Below, piece after piece: positions 14,782 to 26,423 of a stretch of DNA of 64,000 bases. The position numbers and the translations under genes are program-made. The DNA is from Pseudomonadota bacterium. Lineage in GTDB: Bacteria; Pseudomonadota; Gammaproteobacteria; Burkholderiales; Burkholderiaceae_C. The stretch spans positions 62,001 to 126,000 of the forward strand of contig JAIUOW010000012.1 of assembly GCA_020161775.1 (NCBI GenBank), read 5' to 3'. A model generated the notes under the pieces. The model did not search any database. It was not told the DNA's origin and saw only the letters and a program-made list of their open reading frames with translations. Numbering within the stretch: position 1 is the stretch's first letter; the number at the start of each line of letters is the position of its first letter.

Positions 14782-16269
14782 TCATGTTCCCAATGTCTTG
14801 ACGATGGCCTGCGCGCACAGGGTCATGAGACCGCCAGGCACGATGCCCAGCACCAGCACCAGCAGGCCGTTGACCGACAGCACGGCACGCACATCGGCCG
14901 GCGCGGAGACCGTCGTGGCGGTGATGGGCGCGTCAAAGTACATGACCTTCACCACGCGCAGGTAATAGAACGCGCCCACCAGCGACATCATGACGGCGAA
15001 CACCGCCATGCCGATGTACAGCGCCTGGCCCGACGCCACCAGCGCCTGCAGCACCGCCAGCTTGGCATAGAAGCCCACCAGCGGCGGGATGCCGGCCAGC
15101 GAGAACAGGCACACGGCCATGACGCCGGCAAACAGCGGGCTGCGCTGGTTCAGGCCGGCCAGGTCGGTGATCTCTTCACTCTCAAAGCCTTCACGCGCCA
15201 GCAGCAGGATGATGCCGAACGTGGCCAGCGTGGTCAGCACATAGGTGATGACGTAGAACATGGCCGAGCTGTAGGCGTTGGCGGCCGACAGCGTGTTGCC
15301 GTTGACCACGCCCGACATCAGGCCCAGCAGCACGAAACCCATCTGCGAAATGGTGGAGTAGGCCAGCATGCGCTTGAGGTTGGTCTGCGCAATGGCCGCC
15401 AGGTTACCCACCAGCAATGAGCCTATGGCCAGCAGGCCCAGCATCTGCTGCCAGTCGATCGCCAGTGGCAGCAGGCCTTCGACCAGCAGGCGGATGCAGA
15501 TGGCGAATGCCGCCAGCTTGGGCGCGCCGCCGATCATGAGCGTGACGGCCGTGGGCGCACCCTGGTAGACGTCCGGGATCCACATGTGGAACGGCACCAC
15601 GCCCAGCTTGAAGGCCAGGCCCGCCACGATGAACACCAGGCCAAACACCAGCACCTGGTGCTTGATCTGGCCGGAGTTGACCGCCTTGAACACCGCGTTG
15701 ATGTCCAGCGAACCGGTGGCGCCATAGAGCATGGACAGGCCGTACAGCAGGAAGCCGCTGGCCATGGCGCCCAGCACGAAGTACTTCATGGCGGCTTCGG
15801 TCGCGGTGGCGTTGTCGCGGCGCAGCGCGACCAGCGCGTAGCTGGACAGCGTGAGCAGTTCCAGCCCCAGGTAGATCACCAGGAAGTTGTTGCCCGAGAT
15901 CATCACGAAGATGCCCATGAGCGCGAACATGGCCAGCGTGAACATCTCGCCGCCGCGCAGCATGCCGCGGTCACCCGCATACGGGCGGCCATAGACCAGC
16001 GTGACCATCATGGCGACCGTGGCAAAGCACTTGAGCCAGTTGCCCATGGGGTCGCTGACCACCATGTTGCCAAAGCCGTACACGGTCTCGCCGCCGCTGG
16101 CGTACAACGCCTGCATGATGGCCACCACGCCCAGCGTGGCCAGGGTCAGCACATAGGTGAAGGTCCGGCGCGGGCTGCTCACGCGCAGGTCGGCCAGCGC
16201 CACGACGCAGGCCATGACCAGCAGCAGCACTTCGGGGTAAACGGCGATCCAACTGAGTTTGTCAATCAT
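14782..16269 (-). CDS. nuoN: NADH-quinone oxidoreductase subunit N
   Basis: A 495-residue antiporter-like membrane subunit of complex I, with about 14 membrane helices. It has the conserved proton-channel segments ([40 protein letters not shown], with the key lysine and histidine; [14 protein letters not shown]). Length and sequence fit the family fully. It is the last core nuo gene, 10 bases after nuoM. It contributes to proton pumping coupled to NADH oxidation. Confidence 0.97.
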   Translation of the reverse strand: MIDKLSWIAVYPEVLLLVMACVVALADLRVSSPRRTFTYVLTLATLGVVAIMQALYASGGETVYGFGNMVVSDPMGNWLKCFATVAMMVTLVYGRPYAGDRGMLRGGEMFTLAMFALMGIFVMISGNNFLVIYLGLELLTLSSYALVALRRDNATATEAAMKYFVLGAMASGFLLYGLSMLYGATGSLDINAVFKAVNSGQIKHQVLVFGLVFIVAGLAFKLGVVPFHMWIPDVYQGAPTAVTLMIGGAPKLAAFAICIRLLVEGLLPLAIDWQQMLGLLAIGSLLVGNLAAIAQTNLKRMLAYSTISQMGFVLLGLMSGVVNGNTLSAANAYSSAMFYVITYVLTTLATFGIILLLAREGFESEEITDLAGLNQRSPLFAGVMAVCLFSLAGIPPLVGFYAKLAVLQALVASGQALYIGMAVFAVMMSLVGAFYYLRVVKVMYFDAPITATTVSAPADVRAVLSVNGLLVLVLGIVPGGLMTLCAQAIVKTLGT

Positions 16270-16279
16270 CTCAAGGCTT

Positions 16280-17755
16280 TCAATTCAGTTTGGACTGGGC
16301 AACGTGCTTGAGGAAATCGGCCACCGAGGTGTCCATGATCTGCGTGAACGGATGCGGGAAGATGCCCATGTACAGCACGGCAATCGCCAGCAGCGACAGC
16401 ATGAAGAACTCGCGCGCATTGATGTCGCTCAGGTTGCGCACATCGTCATTGGCCACCGGGCCCAGGTACACGCGCTTGAACATCCACAACGTGTACGCCG
16501 CACCGAAAATCAGCGCCGACGCCGCGGCCAGGCCCAGCCAGAAATTGGCCTTGACCGCGCCCAGGATCACCATCCATTCACCCACGAATCCGGCGGTGGC
16601 CGGCAGGCCGCAGTTGGCCATGGCGAACAGCAGCGCGAACGCGGTGAACTTGGGCATGGTGTTGACCACACCCCCGTAGCTTGCAATCTCGCGTGAATGC
16701 ACGCGGTCGTACAGCACGCCAATGCAAAGGAACATGGCGCCCGACACAAAGCCGTGCGCAATCATCTGCACGATGCCGCCGGCCACACCCAGGTCATTGA
16801 AGATGAAGAAGCCCAGGGTGACAAAGCCCATGTGGGCCACGGACGAATACGCCACGAGCTTTTTCATGTCCTGCTGCACCATGGCGACCAGGCCCACGTA
16901 GATCACGGCGATCAGCGACAGCGCGATCATCAGCCAGGCCCACTCGCGCGCGGCGTCCGGCGCGATCGGCATCGAGAAGCGCAGGAAGCCATAGGCGCCC
17001 AGCTTCAGCATGATGGCGGCCAGCACGGCGGAGCCGCCGGTGGGGGCCTCCACGTGCACGTCGGGCAGCCAGGTGTGCACCGGCCACATCGGCACCTTCA
17101 CGGCAAAGGCGCTGAAGAACGCGAAGAACAGCAGCGTCTGCGTGGTGCCCGACAGCGGCAGCTTGTGCCAGGTCAGGATGTCAAAGCTGCCGCCCGACTT
17201 GGTGTACAGGAAGATCAGCGCGATGAGCATCAGCAGCGAGCCGAGCAGCGTGTACAGGAAGAACTTGAACGCCGCGTAAATCTTGTTGGGCCCGCCCCAG
17301 ATGCCGATGATCAGGTACATCGGGATCAGCGTGGCTTCGAAGAACACGTAGAACAGAATGCCGTCCAGCGCGCAGAACACGCCGATCATCAGCCCGCTCA
17401 GGATGAGGAAAGCGCCCATGTACTGGTTCACGCGCTCGGTGATCGCTTCCCAGCCCGCAATGATGACCACCACGTTGATGAACGCGGTGAGCAAAACGAA
17501 CCAGAACGAGATGCCGTCCACCCCGAGGTGGTAGTTCACGTTGAAGCGCTCGATCCACGGCGCCTTTTCAACAAACTGCATGGCCGATGTACCGAGCTTG
17601 AAGGCGTCGTACAGCGGCAGCGTGACCAGCAGGCTCACCACGGCGCCCACCAGCGCGATCCAGCGGACCGCCCTGGCATGTTCGTCGCGGCCCAGCGCCA
17701 GCAGCACGGCGCCGAAGAAAATCGGCGTCCAGATGGCAAGGCTCAACAATCCCAT
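16280..17755 (-). CDS. nuoM: NADH-quinone oxidoreductase subunit M
   Basis: A 491-residue antiporter-like membrane subunit of complex I. Conserved stretches include [20 protein letters not shown] (channel glutamate), [20 protein letters not shown], and [18 protein letters not shown]. The length matches NuoM of other betaproteobacteria. It lies between nuoL (13-base gap) and nuoN. Confidence 0.97.
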   Translation of the reverse strand: MGLLSLAIWTPIFFGAVLLALGRDEHARAVRWIALVGAVVSLLVTLPLYDAFKLGTSAMQFVEKAPWIERFNVNYHLGVDGISFWFVLLTAFINVVVIIAGWEAITERVNQYMGAFLILSGLMIGVFCALDGILFYVFFEATLIPMYLIIGIWGGPNKIYAAFKFFLYTLLGSLLMLIALIFLYTKSGGSFDILTWHKLPLSGTTQTLLFFAFFSAFAVKVPMWPVHTWLPDVHVEAPTGGSAVLAAIMLKLGAYGFLRFSMPIAPDAAREWAWLMIALSLIAVIYVGLVAMVQQDMKKLVAYSSVAHMGFVTLGFFIFNDLGVAGGIVQMIAHGFVSGAMFLCIGVLYDRVHSREIASYGGVVNTMPKFTAFALLFAMANCGLPATAGFVGEWMVILGAVKANFWLGLAAASALIFGAAYTLWMFKRVYLGPVANDDVRNLSDINAREFFMLSLLAIAVLYMGIFPHPFTQIMDTSVADFLKHVAQSKLN

Positions 17756-17768
17756 TTTTCTTGTTCCC

Positions 17769-19793
17769 CTACTTGTTGAACCACACGAAATACGTCATCA
17801 GCACAAACACGCCAAGGATCATCACCAGCGCGTAGTGGTACAGGTAGCCCGACTGGAACCAGCGCACCAGACCTGCGATGCGGCCCACGAGCTTCCAGGA
17901 GCCGTTGACGATGGCACCGTCGATCACGGCCTGGTCACCGACCTTCCACAGGCCCACGCCCAGCGCGCGCGCGCCGCGCGCCAGCACGTTTTCGTTGAAC
18001 CAGTCCATGTAGTACTTGTTGTCCAGCAGCATGTAGATGGGCTGCACGCGCGCCTTGATGGCGGCCGGCAATGCAGGGTTGACCATGTACATGTAGTACG
18101 ACAGCGCCACGCCCGCCAGCGCCAGGTAGAGCGGCGCGGTGAAGAACGCATGCCCGGCCATCTGCAGCGGACCGTGGATCATTTTGGCCAGCTCGGCCAT
18201 GGCCGGGTGCCTGGCCGCATCGACCACGATGGCGTCCTTGAGGAAGTCGCCAAACAGCATGGGCTGCAGCGTCATGAAGCCGATCACCACCGACGGGATG
18301 GCCAGCAGCAGCAGCGGCGCCGTCACCACCCAGGGCGATTCATGGGGTTCATGGTGGTCGTCGTGCCCGTGGCCGTGATCGTCGTGGCCATGGTGGGCAT
18401 CCGGGTTCTGGTCGAAGCGCTCCTTGCCATGGAACACCAGGAAGTACATGCGGAACGAGTAGAACGCGGTGACGAACACGCCAGCCAGCACCGCAAAGTA
18501 GGCAAAGCCGGCACCAGGCAGCTTGCTGAAGTGCACGGCCTCGATGATGCTGTCCTTGGAATAGAAACCGGCAAACAGCGGCGTGCCGATCAGCGCCAGC
18601 GAACCCAGCAGCGAGGTGATCCAGGTGATGGGCATGTACTTGCGCAGGCCACCCATCCAGCGGATGTCCTGGTTGTGGTGCACGCCCATGATGACCGAGC
18701 CAGCCGCGAGGAACAGCAGCGCCTTGAAGAACGCATGCGTCATCAGGTGGAAGACCGCCACCGAGTACGCCGACGCACCCAGCGCCACCGTCATGTAACC
18801 CAGCTGCGACAGCGTGGAATAGGCCACCACGCGCTTGATGTCGTTCTGGATGATGCCCAGAAAGCCCATGAACAGCGCCGTGATCGCGCCGATCACCAGG
18901 ATGAAGTTCAGCGCGGTGTCGGACAGCTCGAACAGCGGCGACATGCGCGCGACCATGAAGATGCCGGCCGTCACCATGGTGGCCGCGTGGATCAGCGCCG
19001 AGATGGGCGTGGGGCCCTCCATGGAATCGGGCAGCCAGACGTGCAGCGGGAACTGGGCCGACTTGCCCATGGCGCCGATGAACAGGCAGATGCAGATCAC
19101 GGTGATCAGCATCCAGTCGGTGCCAGGGAAGCCGATCTTGGCCAGGTCACCCGCCTTGGCAAACGCTTCGGTGTAGTTCAGCGTGCCGGCATAGGCTGCA
19201 ATCAGGCCGATGCCCAGGATGAAGCCGAAGTCACCCACGCGGTTGACCAGGAAGGCCTTCATGTTGGCGAAGATCGCCGTCGGCTTGTTGAACCAGAAGC
19301 CGATCAGCAGGTACGACACCAGGCCCACGGCTTCCCAGCCGAAAAACAGCTGCAGCATGTTGTTGCTCATGACGAGCATCAGCATCGAGAACGTGAACAG
19401 CGAGATGTAGGCGAAGAAGCGGTTGTAGCCGTCGTCTTCTTCCATGTAGCCGATGGTGTAGATGTGCACCATCAGCGACACAAAGGTCACCACGCACATC
19501 ATCATGGCCGTGAGGCCGTCCACCAGGAAGCCGATTTCCATCTTCAGGCCGCCCACCACCATCCAGGTGTAGAGCGTCTCGTTGAAGCGCGCGCCGTCCA
19601 GGGCCACGCTCTTGAGCGTCATGGCCGACAGGATGAAGGCGACCAGCACACCCAGGATGGTGAGCGTGTGCGACAAGCGCCGGCCAATCCAGTTACCGCC
19701 GAAGGTGGTGCCAAAGATGCCTGCCAGCACCGCGCCCGCCAGGGGCGCCAGCGGGACGGCCAGCAGGGTTGAAGCGTTGAGGGTCGAAGCCAT
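17769..19793 (-). CDS. nuoL: NADH-quinone oxidoreductase subunit L
   Basis: A 674-residue membrane subunit, the largest antiporter-like part of complex I, with about 16 helices and the long lateral helix at the C-terminus. Marks are GWEAVGLVSYLLIGFWFNKP, FPLHVWLPDSMEGPTPISAL, and KRVVAYSTLSQLGYM. A histidine/aspartate-rich loop (DAHHGHDDHGHGHDDHHEPH) is present near residues 460-480. Similar loops occur in other proteobacterial NuoL and might bind metal. It follows nuoK after 7 bases. Confidence 0.97.
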   Translation of the reverse strand: MASTLNASTLLAVPLAPLAGAVLAGIFGTTFGGNWIGRRLSHTLTILGVLVAFILSAMTLKSVALDGARFNETLYTWMVVGGLKMEIGFLVDGLTAMMMCVVTFVSLMVHIYTIGYMEEDDGYNRFFAYISLFTFSMLMLVMSNNMLQLFFGWEAVGLVSYLLIGFWFNKPTAIFANMKAFLVNRVGDFGFILGIGLIAAYAGTLNYTEAFAKAGDLAKIGFPGTDWMLITVICICLFIGAMGKSAQFPLHVWLPDSMEGPTPISALIHAATMVTAGIFMVARMSPLFELSDTALNFILVIGAITALFMGFLGIIQNDIKRVVAYSTLSQLGYMTVALGASAYSVAVFHLMTHAFFKALLFLAAGSVIMGVHHNQDIRWMGGLRKYMPITWITSLLGSLALIGTPLFAGFYSKDSIIEAVHFSKLPGAGFAYFAVLAGVFVTAFYSFRMYFLVFHGKERFDQNPDAHHGHDDHGHGHDDHHEPHESPWVVTAPLLLLAIPSVVIGFMTLQPMLFGDFLKDAIVVDAARHPAMAELAKMIHGPLQMAGHAFFTAPLYLALAGVALSYYMYMVNPALPAAIKARVQPIYMLLDNKYYMDWFNENVLARGARALGVGLWKVGDQAVIDGAIVNGSWKLVGRIAGLVRWFQSGYLYHYALVMILGVFVLMTYFVWFNK

Positions 19794-19800
19794 TCTTTTT

Positions 19801-20109
19801 TTAACCCTTCAGCGTATTCAGTTCGTCCACGTTGATGCTGGACTTGTTGCGGAACAGCAGCACCAGGATGGCCAGGCCGATGGCCGATTCAGCGGCGGCG
19901 ACCGTCAGGATGAAGAACACGAACACCTGTCCGTGCATGTCACCCAGGTAGTGCGAGAACGCCACGAAGTTCATGTTCACGGCCAGCAGCATCAGCTCGA
20001 TGGCCATCAACAGCACGATGAGGTTGCGGCGGTTCAGGAAGATGCCGATGACCGACAGTGCAAACAGGATCGCACCCAGGGATAGGAAGTGTCCAAGCGT
20101 GAGCGTCAT
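19801..20109 (-). CDS. nuoK: NADH-quinone oxidoreductase subunit K
   Basis: A 102-residue, three-helix membrane subunit of complex I. Helix 2 carries the conserved glutamate of the proton path ([19 protein letters not shown]), and helix 3 has the second ([20 protein letters not shown]). The start overlaps the end of nuoJ by 4 bases, indicating translational coupling. Confidence 0.97.
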   Translation of the reverse strand: MTLTLGHFLSLGAILFALSVIGIFLNRRNLIVLLMAIELMLLAVNMNFVAFSHYLGDMHGQVFVFFILTVAAAESAIGLAILVLLFRNKSSINVDELNTLKG

Positions 20110-20771
20110 GCCTTTTTCTCCTCGGCGGGCGCGGCGGCAGGTTCCGGAGCGGGCCGCGTGGCGGCGAGCTTCACCACCTCGAAACGGTCGCTCGCACGCA
20201 CGCGCACCTGCTGCGAAGGGTCCATGTGTTTGCTGTCCTTGCGCTCGCGCAGGGTCAGCGCGATGGCGGCGATCATGGCCACCAGCAGGATGACGGCCGC
20301 AATCTCCAGCGGGTACAGATACTGTGAATAGAGCAGCTTGCCCAGCTCCTTGGTGTTGGAGTACTGCTCGACGGCCTGTCCTGCCACCTGCGCCACGGCA
20401 GCGGGCGCCCTGGGCTCGTCAGCGATGCGGAAACCGCCCATCAGCACGGCTGCCATTTCCAGCGCGATCAGAGCGCCGACGGTGGCCGCCAGCGGAAAGT
20501 GCTTCCAGAAATTCTGGCGGACGCTGTCCATGTTGATGTCCAGCATCATCACAACGAACAGGAACAGCACCATGACCGCCCCCACGTACACCAGTACGAG
20601 CGAGATGGCGAGGAACTCCGCCTTCAGCAGGATCCACACGGCGGCGGCCTGGAAGAAGGCCAGCACCAGGTACAGCGCTGCGTACACCGGGTTGCGCGCG
20701 GTGATCACGCGAAAGGCAGCAAACAGCAGCACTGCCGCGAAGAGGTAAAAAAGGCCGGTCTTGACGTCCAT
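20106..20771 (-). CDS. nuoJ: NADH-quinone oxidoreductase subunit J
   Basis: A 221-residue subunit with five membrane helices. It includes the signature [19 protein letters not shown] (with the pi-bulge helix) and an early [21 protein letters not shown] charged and Ala/Pro-rich C-terminal tail of about 45 residues (ending [12 protein letters not shown]) extends into the cytoplasm, as in other Burkholderiales. It overlaps nuoK by 4 bases and begins 38 bases after nuoI. Confidence 0.96.
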   Translation of the reverse strand: MDVKTGLFYLFAAVLLFAAFRVITARNPVYAALYLVLAFFQAAAVWILLKAEFLAISLVLVYVGAVMVLFLFVVMMLDINMDSVRQNFWKHFPLAATVGALIALEMAAVLMGGFRIADEPRAPAAVAQVAGQAVEQYSNTKELGKLLYSQYLYPLEIAAVILLVAMIAAIALTLRERKDSKHMDPSQQVRVRASDRFEVVKLAATRPAPEPAAAPAEEKKA

Positions 20772-20809
20772 GGGGCGATTTCTTTTCTGGGTGTCCGGGT
20801 CGTCTGCGC

Positions 20810-21319
20810 TCAGCGGTACTTGGCGTCGGCCGCCTTGGCCGCCGCGATCTCGCCTTCGTAGCGGTCGCCCACGGCCAGCAGCATGTCCTTGGTGAAGTAC
20901 AGGTCGCCGCGCTTTTCGCCGTGGTATTCAAGAATGTGCGTCTCGACGATGGAGTCCACCGGGCAGCTTTCCTCGCAGAAGCCACAGAAGATGCACTTGG
21001 TCAGGTCGATGTCGTAGCGCGTGGTGCGGCGCGAGCCATCGTCGCGCACGTCCGATTCGATGGTGATGGCCATGGCCGGGCAGACGGCCTCGCACAGCTT
21101 GCAGGCAATGCAGCGTTCCTCGCCGTTGTCATAGCGGCGCAGCGCGTGCAGGCCGCGAAAGCGCGGGGACAGCGGTGTCTTTTCTTCCGGGAACTGGACG
21201 GTGATCTTGCGTGCGAACGCGTACTTGCCGGTGATGGCCAGGCCCTTGAACAGCTCGACCAGCATGAAGCTGGACAGGAAGTCCTTGAGCGAGAAAGGGG
21301 CGGAGACAGCGGTACTCAT
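20810..21319 (-). CDS. nuoI: NADH-quinone oxidoreductase subunit I
   Basis: A 169-residue peripheral-arm subunit holding two 4Fe-4S clusters (N6a and N6b). Both ferredoxin motifs are complete: C70-x2-C73-x2-C76-x3-C80 ([12 protein letters not shown]) and C109-x2-C112-x2-C115-x3-C119 ([12 protein letters not shown]). The ATG at 21319 ([18 protein letters not shown]) is preferred over a longer start that would overlap nuoH. It passes electrons from NuoG to NuoB. Confidence 0.96.
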   Translation of the reverse strand: MSTAVSAPFSLKDFLSSFMLVELFKGLAITGKYAFARKITVQFPEEKTPLSPRFRGLHALRRYDNGEERCIACKLCEAVCPAMAITIESDVRDDGSRRTTRYDIDLTKCIFCGFCEESCPVDSIVETHILEYHGEKRGDLYFTKDMLLAVGDRYEGEIAAAKAADAKYR

Positions 21320-21324
21320 TTGGC

Positions 21325-22401
21325 TCACTTCCAGATGTTGAAGGGCGTCTGGATCCAGATGCCGACAACGACCAGCCACACCAGCGTGACGGGGATGAAA
21401 ATCTTCCATCCCAGGCGCATGATCTGGTCATAGCGGTAGCGCGGGAAGGTGGAGCGGACCCACAGGAACATGGTCACGACGCAGAAGGTCTTGATACCCA
21501 GCCAGATCCAGCCGGGGATGAACGACAGGAATTCGAAGGGCGGCAGCCAGCCGCCCAGGAACATGATGACCGTCAGGATGGAGACCAGCCACATGTTGGC
21601 GTACTCAGCCAGGAAGAACATGGCAAAGCTCATGCCCGAGTACTCGATCATGTGGCCCGCAACGATTTCCGATTCGCCCTCGACCACGTCAAACGGGTGG
21701 CGGTTGGTTTCCGCCAGGCCCGAGACGAAGTACACGACAAAGATCGGCAGCAGCGGCAGCCAGTTCCAGGACAGGAAGCCCACACCCATGTCGGCGAACG
21801 TGCCCTTGCCCTGCCCCATGACGATGTCGGTCATGTTGAGGCTGGCCGACACCATGAGCACCACCACGAACGAGAAGCCCATGGCGATTTCGTAGCTCAC
21901 CATCTGAGCCGATGCACGCAGGGCACCCAGGAAGGCGTATTTGGAGTTCGATGCCCAGCCGGCGATGATCACGCCGTACACCTCCAGCGAGGTGATGGCC
22001 ATCAGGAACAGCAGGCCCGCGTTGATGTTGGCCAGCGCCACGTCCGGGCCGAACGGGATCACCACCCATGCCGCCAGCGCCGGCATGATGGTCATGATCG
22101 GGCCCAGCAGGAACAGGCCCTTGTTGGCCACCGTGGGCAGGATGATTTCCTTGGTCAGCAGCTTCAGCGCGTCGGCAATCGGCTGCAGCAAACCCAGCGG
22201 TCCGATGCGGTTGGGGCCCACGCGGATCTGCGTGAAGCCAATCGCCTTGCGCTCCCACAGCGTGAGGTAGGCCACGGCGCCCATCAGCGGCGCCACCACC
22301 ACCACGATCTTGATCAGGTTCCAGATGACGGGCCAGGCCAGGCTGGTCCACCAGCCCGCGGCTGACAGGCCCAGGCCCGTGTTGTAGATCATGTCAATCA
22401 T
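21325..22401 (-). CDS. nuoH: NADH-quinone oxidoreductase subunit H
   Basis: A 358-residue membrane subunit that forms most of the quinone-binding chamber, with about eight helices. Marks are [20 protein letters not shown] and [15 protein letters not shown] near the N-terminus, and [20 protein letters not shown] in the middle. The start overlaps the nuoG stop by 4 bases. Confidence 0.97.
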   Translation of the reverse strand: MIDMIYNTGLGLSAAGWWTSLAWPVIWNLIKIVVVVAPLMGAVAYLTLWERKAIGFTQIRVGPNRIGPLGLLQPIADALKLLTKEIILPTVANKGLFLLGPIMTIMPALAAWVVIPFGPDVALANINAGLLFLMAITSLEVYGVIIAGWASNSKYAFLGALRASAQMVSYEIAMGFSFVVVLMVSASLNMTDIVMGQGKGTFADMGVGFLSWNWLPLLPIFVVYFVSGLAETNRHPFDVVEGESEIVAGHMIEYSGMSFAMFFLAEYANMWLVSILTVIMFLGGWLPPFEFLSFIPGWIWLGIKTFCVVTMFLWVRSTFPRYRYDQIMRLGWKIFIPVTLVWLVVVGIWIQTPFNIWK

Positions 22402-24554
22402 GCGGCCACCTCTTCACGGGCAGCGGCGGCCATGGCGGCGTTGCGCGCGTCGGCCGTCAGCTGCAGCGACGCCGCGCGGCGCACGATGCCGTCCAGCTGG
22501 TAGATGGATGCCGACACGGGCGCAGCGCCTGCAGCGGCCAGGTTGATCGGGGCCGTGGTGGTGTTATCCAGCTTGCCGGCGGCCACATGGGTCTGGCCGG
22601 CGTCCTGCGCGCCACGGGCCTGCACGAGCACGTCCTGCGACGACTCGAAATCAAAACCCGGCACACCCATCAGGTTGGCCAGCACGCGCAGCACTTTCCA
22701 CGCGGGCCGCGTCTCGCCCAGTGGCTTGACCACGGCATGGAAGCCCTGCACGCGGCCCTCGGCGTTGACGAAGGTACCCGACGTTTCGGTGAACGGGGCG
22801 ATGGGCAGCAGCACATCGCTGATGTCCATGTTGGCCTTGAACGGGCTCAGCGTGACGACCATCTGGGCCTTGCCCAGAGCGGCGGCACCCTGCGCACCGG
22901 CAGCACTGTCAAAGCGCGGCTCGGTGTTGAGCAGCAGCACGGCCTTGAGGGCCCCGTCCGCGTTCGCGAGCATCTGGCCGGCGTTCAGGCCGCCGTTGCC
23001 AGGCTGCGCGCCCGCCAGCTGGGCGCCCACTGTGTTGGCGGCTTCCGTGAGGTAGCCCACGGTGGCGCCCGTCTGCTGGCCGATCCAGTTGGCCAGCGCC
23101 AGCAGGCTGGAGGCGCCTGCATGATGGGCTGCCGCGTTGCCCAGCAGGATGGCCTTGCGTTCGCCGCCCAGCAGCGACTGGGCGATGGCTTTGGCAGCGT
23201 CTGTGGCGTTCCCAGCGGCGGGCGCCTCAACACCCTTGTCGGCGGCAATAGCTGCGGCCACGTCGGCCAGCGCCTGCGCCCAGCTGGCGGCAGGCACCAC
23301 GGCGCTGTGCGCCAGCGGCATGGCCCAGTCCAGCGCGGTGTCGGTGATGGCGCAGACCTGGCCACCTTTCTTGATGGCCTGGCGGATGCGCTGCGCAAAC
23401 AGCGGATGGTCCTTGCGCAGGTTGGAGCCCACGACCAGCACGCGCTGCAGGGACGACAGCGACGCGATGGAGGTGCCCAGCCAACGGGCACCCTGCGCAG
23501 CGGGGAATTCGGCGTTGCGCAGGCGGTAGTCGATGTTCTCGCTGCCCAGACCGCGCATCAGTGCGCCGGCCAGATACAGCTCTTCCACGGTGCTGTGCGG
23601 GCTGGCCAGCGTGCCGATGCTTTGCGCGCCATGGTCGGCCTTGATCTGGCGCAGGCCGTTGGCCACGTATTCCAGCGCGGTCTGCCAGTCCACCGTCTTC
23701 CATTCGCCGCCCTGCTTGAGCATGGGGGCCATCAGGCGGTCTTCGCCGTTGAGCGCTTCGTACGAGAAGCGGTCGCGGTCGGCGATCCAGCATTCGTTGA
23801 CGTCTTCGTTTTCCAGCGGCACCACGCGCATGACCTTGTTGTTCTTGACCTGCACGATCAGGTTGGAACCGGTGGAGTCGTGCGGGCTGACCGACTTGCG
23901 GCGGCTCAGTTCCCAGGTCCGGGCGCTGTAGCGGAATGGCTTGCTGGTGAGCGCGCCCACGGGGCAGATGTCGATCATGTTGCCCGACAGCTCGGAGTCC
24001 ACCGTGTCGCTGACGATGGTGGTGATCTCGGAATGCTCGCCGCGGTGGATCATGCCCAGCTCCATCACGCCTGCCACTTCCTGGCCAAAGCGCACGCAGC
24101 GGGTGCAGTGGATGCAGCGGCTCATCTCCTGCATGGAAATCAGCGGGCCCACGTCCTTGACGGGCACCACGCGCTTTTCCTCGTCGTAGCGCGACGAGGA
24201 AGCGCCGTAGCCCACGGCCAGATCCTGCAGCTGGCATTCGCCGCCCTGGTCGCAGATGGGGCAGTCCAGCGGGTGGTTGATCAGCAGGAACTCCATGACC
24301 GACTGCTGGGCCTTGATGGCCTTGTCGCTCTTGGTGCGCACGATCATGCCCTGCGTGACGGGCGTGGCGCAGGCCGGCATGGGCTTGGGCGCCTTTTCCA
24401 CATCGACCAGGCACATGCGGCAGTTGGCCGCGATGGACAACTTCTTGTGATAGCAGAAGTGCGGGATGTACGTGCCCGCCTTGTCGGCCGCATGCATGAT
24501 CATGCTGCCTTCGGTGATCTCCACCTTCTTGCCGTCGAGTTCGATTTCAACCAT
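22398..24554 (-). CDS. nuoG: NADH-quinone oxidoreductase subunit G
   Basis: A 718-residue iron-sulfur subunit, shorter than the E. coli protein (about 900) as usual for betaproteobacteria. The N-terminal 2Fe-2S ligands are C34, C45, C48 and C62. The His-ligated 4Fe-4S site is H94-x3-C98-x2-C101-x5-C107. The next 4Fe-4S site lies in [12 protein letters not shown] with a later [13 protein letters not shown] molybdopterin-oxidoreductase-like domain follows, which in complex I binds no molybdenum. It relays electrons from NuoF to NuoI. Confidence 0.97.
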   Translation of the reverse strand: MVEIELDGKKVEITEGSMIMHAADKAGTYIPHFCYHKKLSIAANCRMCLVDVEKAPKPMPACATPVTQGMIVRTKSDKAIKAQQSVMEFLLINHPLDCPICDQGGECQLQDLAVGYGASSSRYDEEKRVVPVKDVGPLISMQEMSRCIHCTRCVRFGQEVAGVMELGMIHRGEHSEITTIVSDTVDSELSGNMIDICPVGALTSKPFRYSARTWELSRRKSVSPHDSTGSNLIVQVKNNKVMRVVPLENEDVNECWIADRDRFSYEALNGEDRLMAPMLKQGGEWKTVDWQTALEYVANGLRQIKADHGAQSIGTLASPHSTVEELYLAGALMRGLGSENIDYRLRNAEFPAAQGARWLGTSIASLSSLQRVLVVGSNLRKDHPLFAQRIRQAIKKGGQVCAITDTALDWAMPLAHSAVVPAASWAQALADVAAAIAADKGVEAPAAGNATDAAKAIAQSLLGGERKAILLGNAAAHHAGASSLLALANWIGQQTGATVGYLTEAANTVGAQLAGAQPGNGGLNAGQMLANADGALKAVLLLNTEPRFDSAAGAQGAAALGKAQMVVTLSPFKANMDISDVLLPIAPFTETSGTFVNAEGRVQGFHAVVKPLGETRPAWKVLRVLANLMGVPGFDFESSQDVLVQARGAQDAGQTHVAAGKLDNTTTAPINLAAAGAAPVSASIYQLDGIVRRAASLQLTADARNAAMAAAAREEVAA

Positions 24555-24570
24555 GGGGTGTGCTTTCCTC

Positions 24571-25941
24571 TCAGGCCTGCGCGGCTTCAGTCGTGGCCTG
24601 GAGCTTGGGGTTCTGGATCATTGCTTCGAACTCATGCCGGAAGTGCTTGATCATCGCGCGCACCGGCATGGCCGCTGCATCACCCAGCGCACAGATCGTG
24701 CGGCCCTGGATGTTGTCGGCGATGGAGTTCAGCAGGTCCATGTCGGTGGGCTTGCCATGGCCGGTATGGATGCGGTCCACCAGGCGCCACAGCCAGCCCG
24801 TGCCTTCACGGCATGGCGTGCACTGGCCGCAGGATTCGTGCATGTAGAAATAAGACAGCCGCTTGAGCGACTCGACCATGCAGCGGGTGTCGTCCATCAC
24901 GATGACCGCGCCCGAGCCCAGCATGGAGCCGGCCTTGGCGATGGAGTCGTAGTCCATCGTGCATTCCATCATGATGTGCGCCGGCAGCACCGGTGCCGAC
25001 GAGCCGCCGGGGATCACGGCCTTCAGCTTGCGGCCCTGGCGTACGCCACCCGCGAGCTCCAGCAGCTTGGCAAACGGCGTGCCCAGCGGCACTTCGTAGT
25101 TGCCAGGCAGCTCCACATCACCCGACACCGAATAGATCTTGGTGCCGCCGTTGTTGGGCTTGCCTACTTCCAGGAACGCCTGGCCGCCATTGCGGATGAT
25201 CCAGGGCACCGCCGCGAAGGTCTCGGTGTTGTTGATGGTGGTGGGCTTGCCGTACAGGCCGAAGCTGGCCGGAAACGGCGGCTTGAAACGCGGTTGGCCC
25301 TTCTTGCCTTCCAGTGATTCGAGCAGCGCGGTTTCCTCGCCGCAGATGTAGGCGCCGAAGCCGTGCGCCGCATGCAGCTGGAAGCTGAAGTTGCTGCCCA
25401 GGATGTTGTTGCCCAGGTAACCAGCCGCGCGGGCCTCTTCCAGCGCTTCCTCGAAGCGGTTGTAGGTTTCGAAGATTTCGCCGTGGATGTAGTTGTAGCC
25501 CACGGTGATGCCCATCGCGTAGGCGGCGATGGCCATGCCTTCAATGACCTGATGCGGGTTGTATTGCAGGATGTCGCGGTCCTTGCAGGTGCCCGGCTCG
25601 CCTTCGTCGGAGTTGCACACCAGGTATTTCTGCCCCGGGAACTGGCGGGGCATGAAGCTCCACTTGAGGCCCGTGGGAAAGCCCGCGCCGCCGCGGCCGC
25701 GCAGCGCCGATTCCTTGACGGTGGCGATGACCTGGTCCTGCGTCAGGCCCCCGACGCCTGCGTCGGCTCCGATCCCCAAAATCTTCCTGAGCGCCTTGTA
25801 GCCGTCGCGCGCTTCGTAATCTTTCAGGCGCCAGTTGCTGCCATCCAGGTCCTTGTAGATCTGCGGGCTGATGTGACGGCCATGGAAGCAGGTTTGGACA
25901 CCCGTCGCCTTGAACTGCGAGAGAACTTGATCCGCGTTCAT
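24571..25941 (-). CDS. nuoF: NADH-quinone oxidoreductase subunit F
   Basis: A 456-residue flavoprotein that accepts hydride from NADH on FMN. The NADH/FMN site is visible as [13 protein letters not shown] (82-94) with [20 protein letters not shown]. The 4Fe-4S N3 cluster is at [12 protein letters not shown], with a fourth cysteine in [11 protein letters not shown]. The ATG at 25941 overlaps the nuoE stop by 4 bases (ATGA), which fixes the start; a longer frame exists upstream but runs through nuoE. Confidence 0.97.
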   Translation of the reverse strand: MNADQVLSQFKATGVQTCFHGRHISPQIYKDLDGSNWRLKDYEARDGYKALRKILGIGADAGVGGLTQDQVIATVKESALRGRGGAGFPTGLKWSFMPRQFPGQKYLVCNSDEGEPGTCKDRDILQYNPHQVIEGMAIAAYAMGITVGYNYIHGEIFETYNRFEEALEEARAAGYLGNNILGSNFSFQLHAAHGFGAYICGEETALLESLEGKKGQPRFKPPFPASFGLYGKPTTINNTETFAAVPWIIRNGGQAFLEVGKPNNGGTKIYSVSGDVELPGNYEVPLGTPFAKLLELAGGVRQGRKLKAVIPGGSSAPVLPAHIMMECTMDYDSIAKAGSMLGSGAVIVMDDTRCMVESLKRLSYFYMHESCGQCTPCREGTGWLWRLVDRIHTGHGKPTDMDLLNSIADNIQGRTICALGDAAAMPVRAMIKHFRHEFEAMIQNPKLQATTEAAQA

Positions 25942-26423
25942 GCCTGCGCCCCTTTCAGCCCATCGATCAGCTGGTCGAGCTTGTCGTTGCTCATGAAGCT
26001 GCACATGGTGCGGTCGTTGACCAGCATCACCGGCGAATCGGCACAGGCGCCCAGGCATTCGCTTTGCTGCACGGTGAACAGGCCATCGGCCGTGGTGCCG
26101 CCCATTTCCACGCCGAGCTTTTCGCACAGGTGGTTCAGGGCTTTCTGCCCGTCGCGCAGCTGGCAAGGCAGGTTGGTGCAGACGTTGAGCTTGAACTTGC
26201 CCACCGGCTGCTGGTTGTACATGTTGTAGAAGGTGGTGACCTCGTGCACGGCAATCGGCGCCATGCCCAGGTAGTCGGCCACCAGGCGTTCGCTCTCGAT
26301 GCTGACGTAGCCCTGCTCCTGCTGCACGATGGCCAGACAGGCCATGACGGCGGACTGCTTCTGGTCGGCCGGGTACTTGGCCACTTCGCGATCAAAACGC
26401 GCGCGGGTTGCTTCTGAAATCAT
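25938..26423 (-). CDS. nuoE: NADH-quinone oxidoreductase subunit E
   Basis: A 161-residue thioredoxin-fold subunit with the 2Fe-2S cluster N1a. The ligands C82 and C87 ([13 protein letters not shown]) and C123 and C127 ([11 protein letters not shown]) are all present. The N-terminal helical part ([20 protein letters not shown]) is typical. The gene overlaps both nuoD and nuoF by 4 bases, so nuoD, nuoE and nuoF are translationally chained. Confidence 0.97.
   Translation of the reverse strand: MISEATRARFDREVAKYPADQKQSAVMACLAIVQQEQGYVSIESERLVADYLGMAPIAVHEVTTFYNMYNQQPVGKFKLNVCTNLPCQLRDGQKALNHLCEKLGVEMGGTTADGLFTVQQSECLGACADSPVMLVNDRTMCSFMSNDKLDQLIDGLKGAQA

Noticed and set aside
17541-19772. Long plus-strand open frame opposite nuoL
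   Set aside because: Composition is dominated by His, Gln, Arg and Asp as expected from the complement of membrane-protein codons; nuoL is unambiguous.
22587-24650. Long plus-strand open frame opposite nuoG
   Set aside because: No recognisable domain and no ribosome site; nuoG with all its cluster ligands is on the other strand.
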